Origin: Aminobacter aganoensis | GTDB taxonomy: Bacteria > Pseudomonadota > Alphaproteobacteria > Rhizobiales > Rhizobiaceae | Direction of reading: 5' to 3' | Length of the DNA: 64,000 bases | Assembly (NCBI RefSeq): GCF_014206975.1 | Contig: NZ_JACHOU010000004.1 | Location: 186,001-250,000, forward strand | Program-made: the position numbers and the translations under genes | Part shown: positions 8,462 to 15,749 of the stretch, in pieces | How the letters are laid out: each line of letters begins with the position of its first letter | Numbering within the stretch: the first letter of the stretch is position 1 | Notes under the pieces: model-generated | What the model was told of the DNA's origin: nothing | What the model saw: the letters and a program-made list of their open reading frames with translations, nothing else | Databases searched by the model: none

Positions 8462-8621
8462 GCCAGGTAGCCGGCGGCGAAGGACATTGCGAGCAGCAGG
8501 CCTACCAAGATCACGATCTTCCACGGTTTGCGGCGATGGATCTTGCCAAGCCGGTCCTCGGCTCGGAATTCATCGAGGGATCGAAGTCGTTTCCTGAGCT
8601 CTACGCGGTCGCCTGAGCCAT
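8458..8621 (-). pseudogene. Small membrane protein gene with an apparent one-base deletion
   Basis: Read leftward, one frame encodes a basic, charged segment (VELRKRLRSLDEFRAEDRLG), then KIHRRKPWK and a single membrane helix (IVILVGLLLAMSFAAGYLA) ending in TAA at 8458. That frame has no usable start codon. An ATG at 8621 in the neighbouring frame encodes MAQATA and then stops. Adding one G near 8604 would join the two parts into a ~54-residue protein. Either the gene is broken, or the base was lost in sequencing. The basic residues before the helix suggest a cytoplasmic N-terminus. I do not recognise the family. Confidence 0.45.
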
Positions 8622-8641
8622 GTGACTATCCGTTTCAGCCG

Positions 8642-8679
8642 GAAAAGGCGGAGCCGGCCCGGGGACTTGGGCCGGCTCC
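8642..8679 (-). terminator. Intrinsic terminator of the transglutaminase-like gene
   Basis: A perfect 11-bp stem, GGAGCCGGCCC against GGGCCGGCTCC with an 8-base loop (8650-8679). On the minus strand the stem is followed by GCCTTTTCC, a short T-tract. It lies downstream of the gene ending at 8826. Confidence 0.6.
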
Positions 8680-8733
8680 TAGACCCGGTCGTTGGGGACG
8701 GGGAGGGTGGGGACGCGACCGGGTTTCTCGCCT

Positions 8734-8822
8734 GCGCATGATTCCGAAACATCGGAACCGATCATGCGCCGTTTCAAAGTGCCGCGACGTCCTATGTGCC
8801 CCAGGGACGCGCGGCGCTGCAG
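8734..8822. repeat. RIME-like intergenic palindromic element
   Basis: Two consecutive palindromes. The first (8734-8769) has GCGCATGAT and ATCATGCGC arms with an inner TCCGA/TCGGA pair. The second (8781-8818) pairs GCCGCGACGTCC with GGGACGCGCGGC. The overall pattern, including a TTTCAAAGTG linker and a GCGCGGCGCTGCAG end, matches my memory of the abundant intergenic mosaic repeats of rhizobia. The element ends a few bases from the stop codon of the gene at 8826. The copy number in the genome cannot be seen here. Confidence 0.6.
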
Positions 8823-8825
8823 AAC

Positions 8826-9431
8826 CTAGCGAACCGACGCGACCGCGTCGGCGCGGCCATCGTTGATGGCAATCCAGACGCCCGAATTCCGTTCGGACTG
8901 GCGCTTGAGATAGGTGTAAGGCGTCTCGTTCCAGGCCATGACCTGGGTGTCGAGATTGTCGAGCACGAACTCGCCGAGGTTGGTGCGCACGGTCAGCACG
9001 GCGTGGCCCTCGCCGTTCGGTTGGCGTGCGACGGTGATGAGCAGGTTGCCGGCCGGAACGCCCAGGGACATCAGGCGGCGGCGCTTCTCCAAGACATAGT
9101 CTTCGCAGTCGCCGGCGCCCGTGGTCGGGTAGGACCAGACTTCCTCCTGGCCCCACATCTCCATGTCGGTGCGTGGAGCGACCGCGGTGTTGACCTCGTC
9201 GTTGATCGCGACGATCTCTTTCCACAGGCTGCGGGTCAGTTCGACGGGGGCGCTACTGGCGGTCTTTTCGCTGCATTCGATCGGCGAGCGCTTGCACAGC
9301 TCATAATGGCCGACGGGCTGCGTGGTGCGGCCGTTGGTCTGCATGGCCACCGGCGCGGCAAGCGCGCCGCCAATGGCGCCGGCCTGAAGTGTCGCGGCCA
9401 GAAGAAGAAGCCATCCCCGACGCTTGAACAT
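8826..9431 (-). CDS. Bacterial transglutaminase-like cysteine peptidase (BTLCP), exported
   Basis: A 201-residue protein with a signal peptide (about residues 1-26, RRGWLLLLAATLQAGAIGGA then ALAAP). The transglutaminase-like Cys-His-Asp triad is visible as Cys109 (GAGDCEDYV), His143 (GEGHAVLTV) and Asp158 or Asp161 (VLDNLD). This is the periplasmic BTLCP family; the related LapG cleaves cell-surface adhesins under c-di-GMP control, but no LapD-like partner is present here, so the substrate is unknown. The ribosome-binding site GGGGAG is partly buried in a hairpin just before the start. A PilZ-domain gene lies downstream on the right, on the same strand. Confidence 0.87.
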   Translation of the reverse strand: MFKRRGWLLLLAATLQAGAIGGALAAPVAMQTNGRTTQPVGHYELCKRSPIECSEKTASSAPVELTRSLWKEIVAINDEVNTAVAPRTDMEMWGQEEVWSYPTTGAGDCEDYVLEKRRRLMSLGVPAGNLLITVARQPNGEGHAVLTVRTNLGEFVLDNLDTQVMAWNETPYTYLKRQSERNSGVWIAINDGRADAVASVR

Positions 9432-9907
9432 TTTGTAGTCTCCCCGTTTGAGGAGACAATGACAGGCGCGGATTTATTTCACGCAAAACAGCGAAGTAGA
9501 TGTTGAGTAAAAACCGGAGAGAACTCTCATAAACAAAGAATAGAATAATAATAAAACTTGCAGAAAATTTGATTACAATTTTATCGAGTTGGCGCGGCTG
9601 TCGAGTTTGGAGCGGGATGTTTGCGTGTGGATGACGTGGCGGAGCTCCGAGGATTCATGCCGCAGTCGAGCTATAGGCACCGCGGTCCAACGTTCAGTTG
9701 TCCTGGCGTGGAACAGCCACGCAGTCGCGCCTTTGCATTCAGTCTCGTGGAACTGCCTTGTTCGCGGAACTGCCATGCAAGCGCCGGAGCAAGGCATCGG
9801 GATGCATGTTGCCCGGTTTCGGTTCGGGCCAAGCGCAATAGCTCGGCCTGCCGGGGCAGTCCGGGCGATATCCTGTTGTGTGGAAAGCCTTGGTCGGCGG
9901 CCGGCCG
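9432..9907. other. AT-rich intergenic region with leader hairpin
   Basis: Between the 3' end of the PilZ gene and the start of the transglutaminase-like gene, both on the minus strand. At 9438-9457 GTCTCC and GGAGAC form a hairpin that includes the downstream gene's ribosome-binding site. Bases 9470-9590 are strikingly A+T-rich compared with the surroundings and probably hold the promoter. The rest, to 9907, shows no convincing coding region; short open frames there lack coding character. Confidence 0.5.
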
Positions 9908-10525
9908 TCAGGTGCGCGGCCGGTTAAATTCCGAATCCAGCGATTCCGGGCGCTGGACGACGGCGAACTCGATGGCGACGCCGTCCTCGAAATGGCGGAC
10001 GATCTGGCCGCGCATGGTGCCGAGCGTCACCTGGACGCCGATCGCCGGCTTGACCTCGATCTCGACGGCTGCGCCTGAAAGCGAAAGGTCGATGATGCGG
10101 CAGGGATATTGCCGGCCGTCGATGAGCTGCAGCACGCTGACCGGGTTGCGCGGCGCCACGCGTTCGTGGCGGCGGTCCTCGGGCAGGTCGAGCTCATGCT
10201 TGTTGGCGAGCCAGGTGAGCTGTGCCGCCAGCTTGTCCTTCTTGCGGTCCGACGCGATAACGGTCATGGCAAAACCGTCCGACAAGGTGCGGGTGACGAC
10301 GCCTTCGACGCGGCCGATGTGGTCGATATAGGCGATCACCTTTTCGCCCGGCATGCCCGAGCGGTCGGAGCGGAAGGCGACGTTGCCGGGCGACATGTCG
10401 ACCACCTGGCCGGCATGCTCGGTGCGATCCTCGAGCATGAAGCGGCCATAGATCTTCACGCGGACGCGCTGGAAATTCCGCCGCTCCGCCCGTGACGGCG
10501 CGTAGTCCATCGCCGCTGGCCTCAT
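9908..10525 (-). CDS. Protein with two PilZ domains
   Basis: A 205-residue cytoplasmic protein with two PilZ-type modules. The first begins with AERRNFQRVRVKIYGRFML (RxxxR at residues 16-20) and continues to VVDMSPGNVAF. The second begins with DRRHERVAPRNPVSVL and has CRIIDLSLSGAAVEI, the usual D-x-S-x-x-G-type motif. PilZ domains bind c-di-GMP, so this may be a c-di-GMP effector; both modules keep arginine motifs. The ATG at 10525 was chosen for the GAGG five bases upstream; an ATG at 10552 would add nine residues. Confidence 0.85.
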   Translation of the reverse strand: MRPAAMDYAPSRAERRNFQRVRVKIYGRFMLEDRTEHAGQVVDMSPGNVAFRSDRSGMPGEKVIAYIDHIGRVEGVVTRTLSDGFAMTVIASDRKKDKLAAQLTWLANKHELDLPEDRRHERVAPRNPVSVLQLIDGRQYPCRIIDLSLSGAAVEIEVKPAIGVQVTLGTMRGQIVRHFEDGVAIEFAVVQRPESLDSEFNRPRT

Positions 10526-10642
10526 GCTAACCTCATATCCGCAGGCTCCCATCGAACAGCTTCGGGGAGCTATTCTGGAAAAATACCGCCGGAGAGGTTA
10601 ACAAAACGCGTAGTTTTCTACCGTTGCGTGAGGTTGCTGACG

Positions 10643-11281
10643 CTATTCCTCGCGTCCGCCTTCGAGAACGAACAGATGGCGGATGCGGCGGGCACCGTCG
10701 AGCGGGTTCTGCTCGCCTTCCAGGGCAGAATCGCTCGGCGCGAGCGACGGCACGGTGACGGCCGGGCGGTTCTTGAGGAACATCGGCTCGAGGTCCGGAT
10801 CGACGACGCGCACGCTTTCGATCGAGGCGTCGGTGAGCGGGTCGGAACCGAGCCAGAACGGCCGCTCGACGCTGGACAGCACGCCCAGGCTGCGCGGGTT
10901 CTCTATGCCGCCGTCGAGCGGCAAAAGCAGCATCTCGAAGGTCGTGGCGCGCCGGTTCGAGGTGAAGCCCTCGAACGTGATGACGACCACCGATTTCTGC
11001 TGGAACACGCCATAGGCGAGGCGGGCCATCAGCCGCTGGTCCTTTTGGCGCCACAGCGAGGGGAACGAAAAGCCCTTGAGCTCGCGGCCGAAGGTGGCGC
11101 AGAGCCTTGTACCGGCGAGGCGGAAGACCGCTTCGCCGCGGGCGTCGCGCTCGAGGATGAAAGTGTCGGCAAGCAGGCCCTTGATGTCGGCCGGTTCGAC
11201 CTCCGTGCGTTTGGGTGCGGGTCTGCCGTCGCGAAGGCGGTTCCAGTATTGGAACAGTGCCAGCGATCCTTTCTGTTTCAT
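10643..11281 (-). CDS. PAS domain-containing protein (PAS_5 type)
   Basis: A 212-residue cytoplasmic protein beginning MKQKGSLALFQYWNRLRDG and resembling the alphaproteobacterial PAS_5 family. The PAS-like core covers about residues 10-150: ADTFILERDARGEAVFRLAG, then RELKGFSFPSLW and the RRATTFEMLLLPL strand. The C-terminal 50 residues are Pro- and acid-rich and have no recognised domain. There is no kinase or cyclase output domain, so it probably acts by protein contact. The ATG at 11281 follows a GGAGCGGAG site; the 20 upstream codons of open frame are unsupported. It lies upstream of the PilZ gene, with about 117 bases between. Confidence 0.78.
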   Translation of the reverse strand: MKQKGSLALFQYWNRLRDGRPAPKRTEVEPADIKGLLADTFILERDARGEAVFRLAGTRLCATFGRELKGFSFPSLWRQKDQRLMARLAYGVFQQKSVVVITFEGFTSNRRATTFEMLLLPLDGGIENPRSLGVLSSVERPFWLGSDPLTDASIESVRVVDPDLEPMFLKNRPAVTVPSLAPSDSALEGEQNPLDGARRIRHLFVLEGGREE

Positions 11282-11659
11282 ATTGCTCCGCTCCGAGCGC
11301 TTCCGTGCCTGATGTGCCATCCGAGGACAGAATCGCTTCAATCTTGAGGACTACATGAGGCGCGGAGCAGGACGCGTGCCAGTCACAGTAACAGTTGTTA
11401 ACGCTTGGGGGTCGGTAAGGTTAACAAAGGGTTTACGTTGCCGGCCGGGACCATCCGTGAGATGTTCAAGTCACTCCATGAAGTGGCCGCTTAGCCGCGG
11501 CCGGCAGCACTTCAGTCAAAGGTTTATTGGGGACGGGCAGGGGGGCTCGACCAGCCGTCCAGGGGAAACCCTGGGCGGCTTTCTTTTTTGCGCTTTCAGC
11601 TCGGCTGTTCTAGATGGGGTCCGGGCCCACCCGCCCGAAGAGACCCGGATCAGAGGCGC
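11282..11659. other. Intergenic region with an orphan transcript candidate
   Basis: Between the divergent PAS and rhomboid genes. It contains two GTTAAC hexamers (near 11398 and 11420), a possible but weak promoter around them, about 130 bases without coding character, and a strong intrinsic terminator at 11554-11590. The terminator cannot belong to the PAS gene, which points the other way. It ends 70 bases before the rhomboid start, so a small RNA or attenuated leader is possible. Confidence 0.4.
11554..11590 (+). terminator. Strong intrinsic terminator without an upstream gene on its strand
   Basis: GCCGTCCAGGG and CCCTGGGCGGC pair around a GAAA loop and are followed by TTTCTTTTTT. It is a textbook rho-independent terminator on the plus strand. 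No plus-strand gene precedes it within the preceding kilobases. Confidence 0.75.
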
Positions 11660-12394
11660 ATGAGCGAACAGCCAAGTCCCATCGACAATACCCGCGACAT
11701 GGACGAGCAACTGCCTTCGCGGCGCGAACCGGTGTTCAACCTGCCGCCGGTTGTCGTGGCCGTCATCGGCATCTGCGTCGCCATCCACCTGGTGCGTGTC
11801 TACCTGCTCAGCCTCGACCAGGATCTCTGGCTGCTGATCCGCGCGGCCTTCATCCCGATCCGCTATTCCGGCCAGTTCGATATCGATGTCTATGCCTTCA
11901 CCACGCCGCTGACATACGCCTTCTTGCATGGCGGCTTTGCTCATCTGATCATCAACATGGTCTGGCTCGCGGCCTTTGGCTCGCCTTTGGCGAACCGGCT
12001 CGGCGTCCTGCAGTTCTGCATCTTCTTTGCGGTGACCACGCTCGCTGCGGTGGCGCTGCACTACGTGCTCCACCCCCTCGACCAGGCGCCGCTGGTCGGT
12101 GCGTCGGGTGCCATTTCGGGCATGATGGGTGCCGCCGCGCGCTTCAGCTTCCAGATCGACCGATCGCACGGCAAGCCGGCCTTCGCCGGTGCGCCGCTGC
12201 CGATCCGCGATGTGTTCCGGTCGCGCGCGACGGTGACGTTCCTGGCGGTCTGGATGGTGGTCAACCTCGTCACCGGCCTGGTCGGTCTTGCCCCCGGCGA
12301 CGATAGCCAGATCGCCTGGGAGGCGCATATCGGCGGGTTCCTGGCGGGGTTCCTGGGCATCCGGTTTTTTGACCGCGGACCAAAATACGCCTGA
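11660..12394 (+). CDS. Rhomboid family intramembrane serine protease
   Basis: A 244-residue polytopic membrane protein. The catalytic dyad of rhomboids is present: Ser149 in GASGAISG and His223 in EAHIGGFLAG. The upstream His95 and Asn99 (HGGFAHLIINM) that line the oxyanion hole are also kept. About six membrane helices can be picked out, starting with VVVAVIGICVAIHLVRVYLL (31-50). The substrate is unknown. The ATG at 11660 follows AGAGGCG; the frame is open further upstream only through the terminator region. A CBS-domain gene follows on the same strand after 101 bases. Confidence 0.88.
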   Translation: MSEQPSPIDNTRDMDEQLPSRREPVFNLPPVVVAVIGICVAIHLVRVYLLSLDQDLWLLIRAAFIPIRYSGQFDIDVYAFTTPLTYAFLHGGFAHLIINMVWLAAFGSPLANRLGVLQFCIFFAVTTLAAVALHYVLHPLDQAPLVGASGAISGMMGAAARFSFQIDRSHGKPAFAGAPLPIRDVFRSRATVTFLAVWMVVNLVTGLVGLAPGDDSQIAWEAHIGGFLAGFLGIRFFDRGPKYA

Positions 12395-12495
12395 GTGCGT
12401 TGTACTTGAAATGCTGACTAATGCAGAGCACCATGCACTTGGCTCCATGGGCCGCATGGAGTGTTTACGCAGACCGACAGCAGCAGGAGGACCCG

Positions 12496-12927
12496 ATGAC
12501 AGTGAAGGCTATTCTTGAGCGGAAGGGCCATGACGTTTTTACCATTGGGCCCAACGTGCAGTTGTCGGAGGCGGTCAGTATCCTTGCCGAACATCGTATC
12601 GGCGCTCTTGTCGTCACCAATGGCGACCGCAAGATCGTCGGCATCCTTTCGGAGCGCGACGTCGTCCGCATCATCGGCAAGGAAGGCGGTGCCGCCCTTG
12701 AAAAGACGGTGCGCGAAGTGATGACCCCCAAGGTCAAGATCTGCAACGAAAACCACACGGTCAACCAGGTGATGGAGATCATGACCGTTGGCCGCTTCCG
12801 CCATCTGCCCGTCGAGCGCGACGGCTATCTCTACGGCATCGTCTCCATCGGCGACGTCGTCAAGCGCCGCATCGAGGATGTCGAGCGCGAGGCGGAGGAG
12901 ATCAAGGCCTACATCGCCACCGCCTGA
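12496..12927 (+). CDS. CBS domain-containing protein
   Basis: A 143-residue cytoplasmic protein made of a pair of CBS domains. CBS1 spans about residues 10-65 (VQLSEAVSILAEHRIGALVV, then GILSERDVVR) and CBS2 about 77-135 (VNQVMEIMTVGRFRHLPV, then GIVSIGDVVKRRI). Such Bateman modules bind adenine nucleotides and act as energy or redox sensors. There is no attached catalytic domain. The ATG at 12496 has an excellent GGAGG five bases upstream; earlier in-frame ATGs lack one. Confidence 0.9.
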   Translation: MTVKAILERKGHDVFTIGPNVQLSEAVSILAEHRIGALVVTNGDRKIVGILSERDVVRIIGKEGGAALEKTVREVMTPKVKICNENHTVNQVMEIMTVGRFRHLPVERDGYLYGIVSIGDVVKRRIEDVEREAEEIKAYIATA

Positions 12928-12942
12928 AGGCGGCGAAAATAG

Positions 12943-12973
12943 CGCCGGACCCGCTTTTGACGCGGATCCGGCG
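12943..12973. terminator. Bidirectional terminator between CBS and YjhX genes
   Basis: CGCCGGA/TCCGGCG with inner CCGC/GCGG pairing. On the minus strand it is followed by CTATTTTCG, so it fits best as the terminator of the yjhX-like gene, but it also lies just past the CBS stop codon. Confidence 0.5.
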
Positions 12974-12981
12974 ACTTTGCG

Positions 12982-13239
12982 CTACCTGTTGTCGAGCTCG
13001 GGGCGCACCAGTTTCAGGCCGACCCTGGTGATGCGGTACGGCCCGCCTTGCGACGAGGCGACAGCCTTCCTTCGCTTCAGCTTCCTGAAGAGATCGAGAT
13101 CGAAGTCCGGATATTGCCAGCCATCGCGGGTGAGGCACATCACCGCTTCGATCTTGTTGTTGTCGTCTTTTTCGATTTCGATCCGCCCGCCCTGGGCGAG
13201 CAGGTGCAGGATGCGCTGCTCTATGCGCGATATGTTCAT
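12982..13239 (-). CDS. YjhX family toxin-like protein (UPF0386)
   Basis: An 85-residue protein of the YjhX/UPF0386 family. The N-terminal MNISRIEQRILHLLAQGG, the centre with CLTRDGWQYPDFDL and the C-terminal GLKLVRPELDNR are diagnostic. The Escherichia coli relative has been listed as a toxin, but this rests on limited evidence. No obvious antitoxin gene lies next to it: the neighbours are a CBS protein and gatB. The ATG at 13239 was selected because the family starts with MNISR; the longer frame adds 28 unlikely residues. Confidence 0.82.
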   Translation of the reverse strand: MNISRIEQRILHLLAQGGRIEIEKDDNNKIEAVMCLTRDGWQYPDFDLDLFRKLKRRKAVASSQGGPYRITRVGLKLVRPELDNR

Positions 13240-13583
13240 GTCTGGATGAGTCCTGGAAAACCTGGCCAGACAGCCAACTGAGCTGAACGGCCAAAACAAA
13301 AAGCCGCAGCCGCGATCGCTCACGGCACGGGGTTTCTGGTTTTCACGCCCCGCCTTCAGGAGAAGGTCGGGGCCTTAGCGGGACTCAGACGAGGTGAACA
13401 TCCAAACTCCATCGGGATGGCACTGATATAGCCAGATTGCGCCCAGGATGCCAGCCGGGGCGCGGCTTTGTCGTCTTATGGGCAGGCGACAGTTGCAACG
13501 GGGCAACGATTGATCTAGCGAAACGGGACGATTTGTCGTTCGCCGACAGGCGACAAAACAGACACGGACGTATTCGGATTACC
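13240..13583. other. Intergenic region upstream of gatB
   Basis: Divergent spacer of 344 bases between yjhX and gatB. A GC-rich imperfect hairpin around 13348-13372 (GCCCCG with CGGGGC) and an inverted repeat TTTGTCG/CGACAAA at 13532-13557, close to the gatB start, are visible. No coding region is evident. Confidence 0.4.
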
Positions 13584-15086
13584 ATGAGCATCATCGACAC
13601 CCGCACGCCCGACGCCAAGCGTCTCATTCCCGGTGCCACCGGTGACTGGGAAGTCATCATCGGCCTGGAGGTCCATGCCCAGGTGACGTCGGAGGCAAAG
13701 CTGTTCTCAGGCGCTTCGACGGCTTTCGGCGCCGAACCCAACGCCAATGTCAGTCTTGTCGATGCGGCGATGCCCGGCATGCTGCCCGTCATCAACGAGG
13801 AATGCGTGCGCCAGGCGATCCGCACCGGCCTTGGCCTGAAGGCGCAGATCAACCTCAAGTCGGTCTTTGACCGCAAGAACTATTTCTATCCCGACCTGCC
13901 GCAGGGCTACCAGATCTCGCAGTTCAAGCAGCCGATCGTCGGCGAGGGCACGATGACCATTTCGGTCGGTCCCGACCGCAAGGGCGAGTTCGAGGACATC
14001 GAGATCGGCATCGAGCGCCTGCATCTGGAGCAGGATGCCGGCAAGTCGATCCACGACCAGCACCCGACGATGTCCTACGTCGACCTCAACCGCTCTGGCG
14101 TGGCGCTGATGGAGATCGTTTCCAAGCCCGACATGCGCTCGGCCGACGAGGCCAAGGCCTATGTCACCAAGCTGCGCACCATCGTGCGCTATCTCGGCAC
14201 CTGCGACGGCAACATGGACGAAGGCTCGATGCGCGCCGACGTCAACGTCTCGGTGCGCCGTCCCGGCAGCGAGTTTGGCACTCGCTGCGAGATCAAGAAC
14301 GTCAACTCGATCCGCTTCGTCGGCCAGGCCATCGAATACGAGGCGCGTCGCCAGATCGCCATTATCGAGGACGGCGGCAAGATCGACCAGGAGACCCGCC
14401 TGTTCGACCCCAACAAGGGCGAGACGCGCTCGATGCGCTCCAAGGAAGAGGCGCACGACTACCGCTACTTCCCCGATCCGGACCTTCTGCCGCTCGAATT
14501 CGACCAGGCCTATGTCGACGAACTCGCCAAGGACCTCGTCGAACTGCCCGACGATAAGAAGGACCGCCTGGTCAAGGCGCTCGGCCTGTCGGTCTATGAC
14601 GCCTCGATCCTGGTCTCGGAAAAGTCGATTGCCGACTATTTCGAGAAGGTGGCAGCCGGCCGCGACGGCAAGCTTGCCGCCAACTGGGTCATCAACGACC
14701 TGCTGGGTGCCTTGAACAAGGCCGGCAAGGACATCGAGAACGCCCCTGTTACGCCGGACCAGCTCGGCGCCGTCATCGACCTGATCAAGGAAGGCACGAT
14801 TTCCGGCAAGATCGCCAAGGACCTGTTCGAGATCGTCTGGAACGAGGGCGGCGATCCGCGCGAGCTGGTCGAAAGCCGCGGCATGAAGCAGGTCACCGAC
14901 ACCGGCGCCATCGAGAAGGCTGTCGACGACGTCATTGCCGCCAACCCCGACAAGGCCGATCAGGCTCGCGCCAAGCCGACCATGGCCGGCTGGTTCGTCG
15001 GCCAGGTGATGAAGGCGACAGGCGGCAAGGCCAATCCGCAGGCCGTCAACGACCTCGTCAAGGCCAAGCTCGGCATCGAGGAATAG
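13584..15086 (+). CDS. gatB: Asp-tRNA(Asn)/Glu-tRNA(Gln) amidotransferase subunit B (GatB)
   Basis: GatB is the kinase and tRNA-binding subunit of GatCAB, which converts misacylated Glu-tRNA(Gln) or Asp-tRNA(Asn) to the correct amide form. The 500-residue length is standard. The start of the cradle domain has [20 protein letters not shown], followed by the [14 protein letters not shown] motif and the [17 protein letters not shown] motif. The C-terminal YqeY-like tail (about 350-500) ends with [17 protein letters not shown]. gatA and gatC are not in this window. The ATG at 13584 gives the family N-terminus; the frame is open 49 codons further up. A GNAT gene follows after two bases. Confidence 0.96.
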   Translation: MSIIDTRTPDAKRLIPGATGDWEVIIGLEVHAQVTSEAKLFSGASTAFGAEPNANVSLVDAAMPGMLPVINEECVRQAIRTGLGLKAQINLKSVFDRKNYFYPDLPQGYQISQFKQPIVGEGTMTISVGPDRKGEFEDIEIGIERLHLEQDAGKSIHDQHPTMSYVDLNRSGVALMEIVSKPDMRSADEAKAYVTKLRTIVRYLGTCDGNMDEGSMRADVNVSVRRPGSEFGTRCEIKNVNSIRFVGQAIEYEARRQIAIIEDGGKIDQETRLFDPNKGETRSMRSKEEAHDYRYFPDPDLLPLEFDQAYVDELAKDLVELPDDKKDRLVKALGLSVYDASILVSEKSIADYFEKVAAGRDGKLAANWVINDLLGALNKAGKDIENAPVTPDQLGAVIDLIKEGTISGKIAKDLFEIVWNEGGDPRELVESRGMKQVTDTGAIEKAVDDVIAANPDKADQARAKPTMAGWFVGQVMKATGGKANPQAVNDLVKAKLGIEE

Positions 15087-15088
15087 AG

Positions 15089-15580
15089 ATGTTCGTACGC
15101 ACGGCGAGCGAGCGCGACCTTGAGACGATCAAGGCGCTGCTCGCCGAGACGTGGCATGCGACCTATGACGCGATCTACGGCGCCCAGCGTGTCGACGAGA
15201 TCACCACGGAATGGCACTCGCTGGCCTCGCTCAAGGCGCGGCTGACCAAGCCGAATTCCGAGTTCCTGGTTGCCGACGACGGCAAGAAGATCGCCGGCAT
15301 GGCATATGCTGCGGCAACAAGCGACGCCAAGGTGGTGATGCTGCACCAGCTTCACGTGCGCCCTGCCAATCAGCGCGCCGGTATCGGCAGGATGCTGCTC
15401 GACGAGGTCGAGCAATGCTTTCCCGAGGCCCGGACCTTGCGCCTTGAAGTGGAACAGGCGAATGCCGGCGCTGTCGCCTTCTACAAGGCGAATGGCTTCG
15501 AGCGCGTCGGCGACACCGATAACTGCGGAACCGGACAGTCCGGCATTCCGGCGCTGATCTTCGAGAAGGTGCTTGGCTGA
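15089..15580 (+). CDS. GNAT family N-acetyltransferase
   Basis: A 163-residue GNAT protein. The acetyl-CoA-binding motif A is seen in LHVRPANQRAGIGRMLLDEV (about residues 90-109), with the R-x-x-G-x-G/A pyrophosphate loop. The following LRLEVEQANAGAVAFYKANGFERVG is the usual C-terminal GNAT sequence. The substrate cannot be named. The start lies two bases after the gatB stop, so the two are almost certainly co-transcribed. Confidence 0.87.
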   Translation: MFVRTASERDLETIKALLAETWHATYDAIYGAQRVDEITTEWHSLASLKARLTKPNSEFLVADDGKKIAGMAYAAATSDAKVVMLHQLHVRPANQRAGIGRMLLDEVEQCFPEARTLRLEVEQANAGAVAFYKANGFERVGDTDNCGTGQSGIPALIFEKVLG

Positions 15581-15590
15581 GACAGCTTTA

Positions 15591-15741
15591 ACCTTCCCCT
15601 TGTGGGGAGGGTCGATCCGCGAAGCGGAGCGGGGTGGGGTCGAAAATCCCTGCCAGCTGTCGCGTGTGAGTACACCCACCCCGCGTCACGCGAGCTGCTG
15701 CGCAGCTCCCGTTCCGCGACCCTCCCCTCAAGGGGGAGGGT
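15591..15741. repeat. Intergenic inverted-repeat element, Mesorhizobium-type
   Basis: The ends are 24-base inverted repeats, ACCTTCCCCTTGTGGGGAGG on the left and the complement of CCTCCCCTCAAGGGGGAGGG on the right. Inside lie GGGGTGGGGT and CACCCACCCC, which also pair, and a CGCGAAGCG segment. This matches my memory of a non-coding repeat found many times in Mesorhizobium-like genomes. It sits between the stops of the GNAT gene and panC and may serve as a transcription boundary. Confidence 0.6.
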
Positions 15742-15749
15742 GGAAGCGC

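Noticed and set aside
9589-9927. A 112-codon plus-strand frame in the AT-rich spacer
   Set aside because: No ribosome-binding site or recognisable sequence; overlaps the PilZ gene end in antisense.
13348-13372. GC hairpin upstream of gatB considered as an attenuator
   Set aside because: No leader peptide, no T-tract and no alternative pairing was found.
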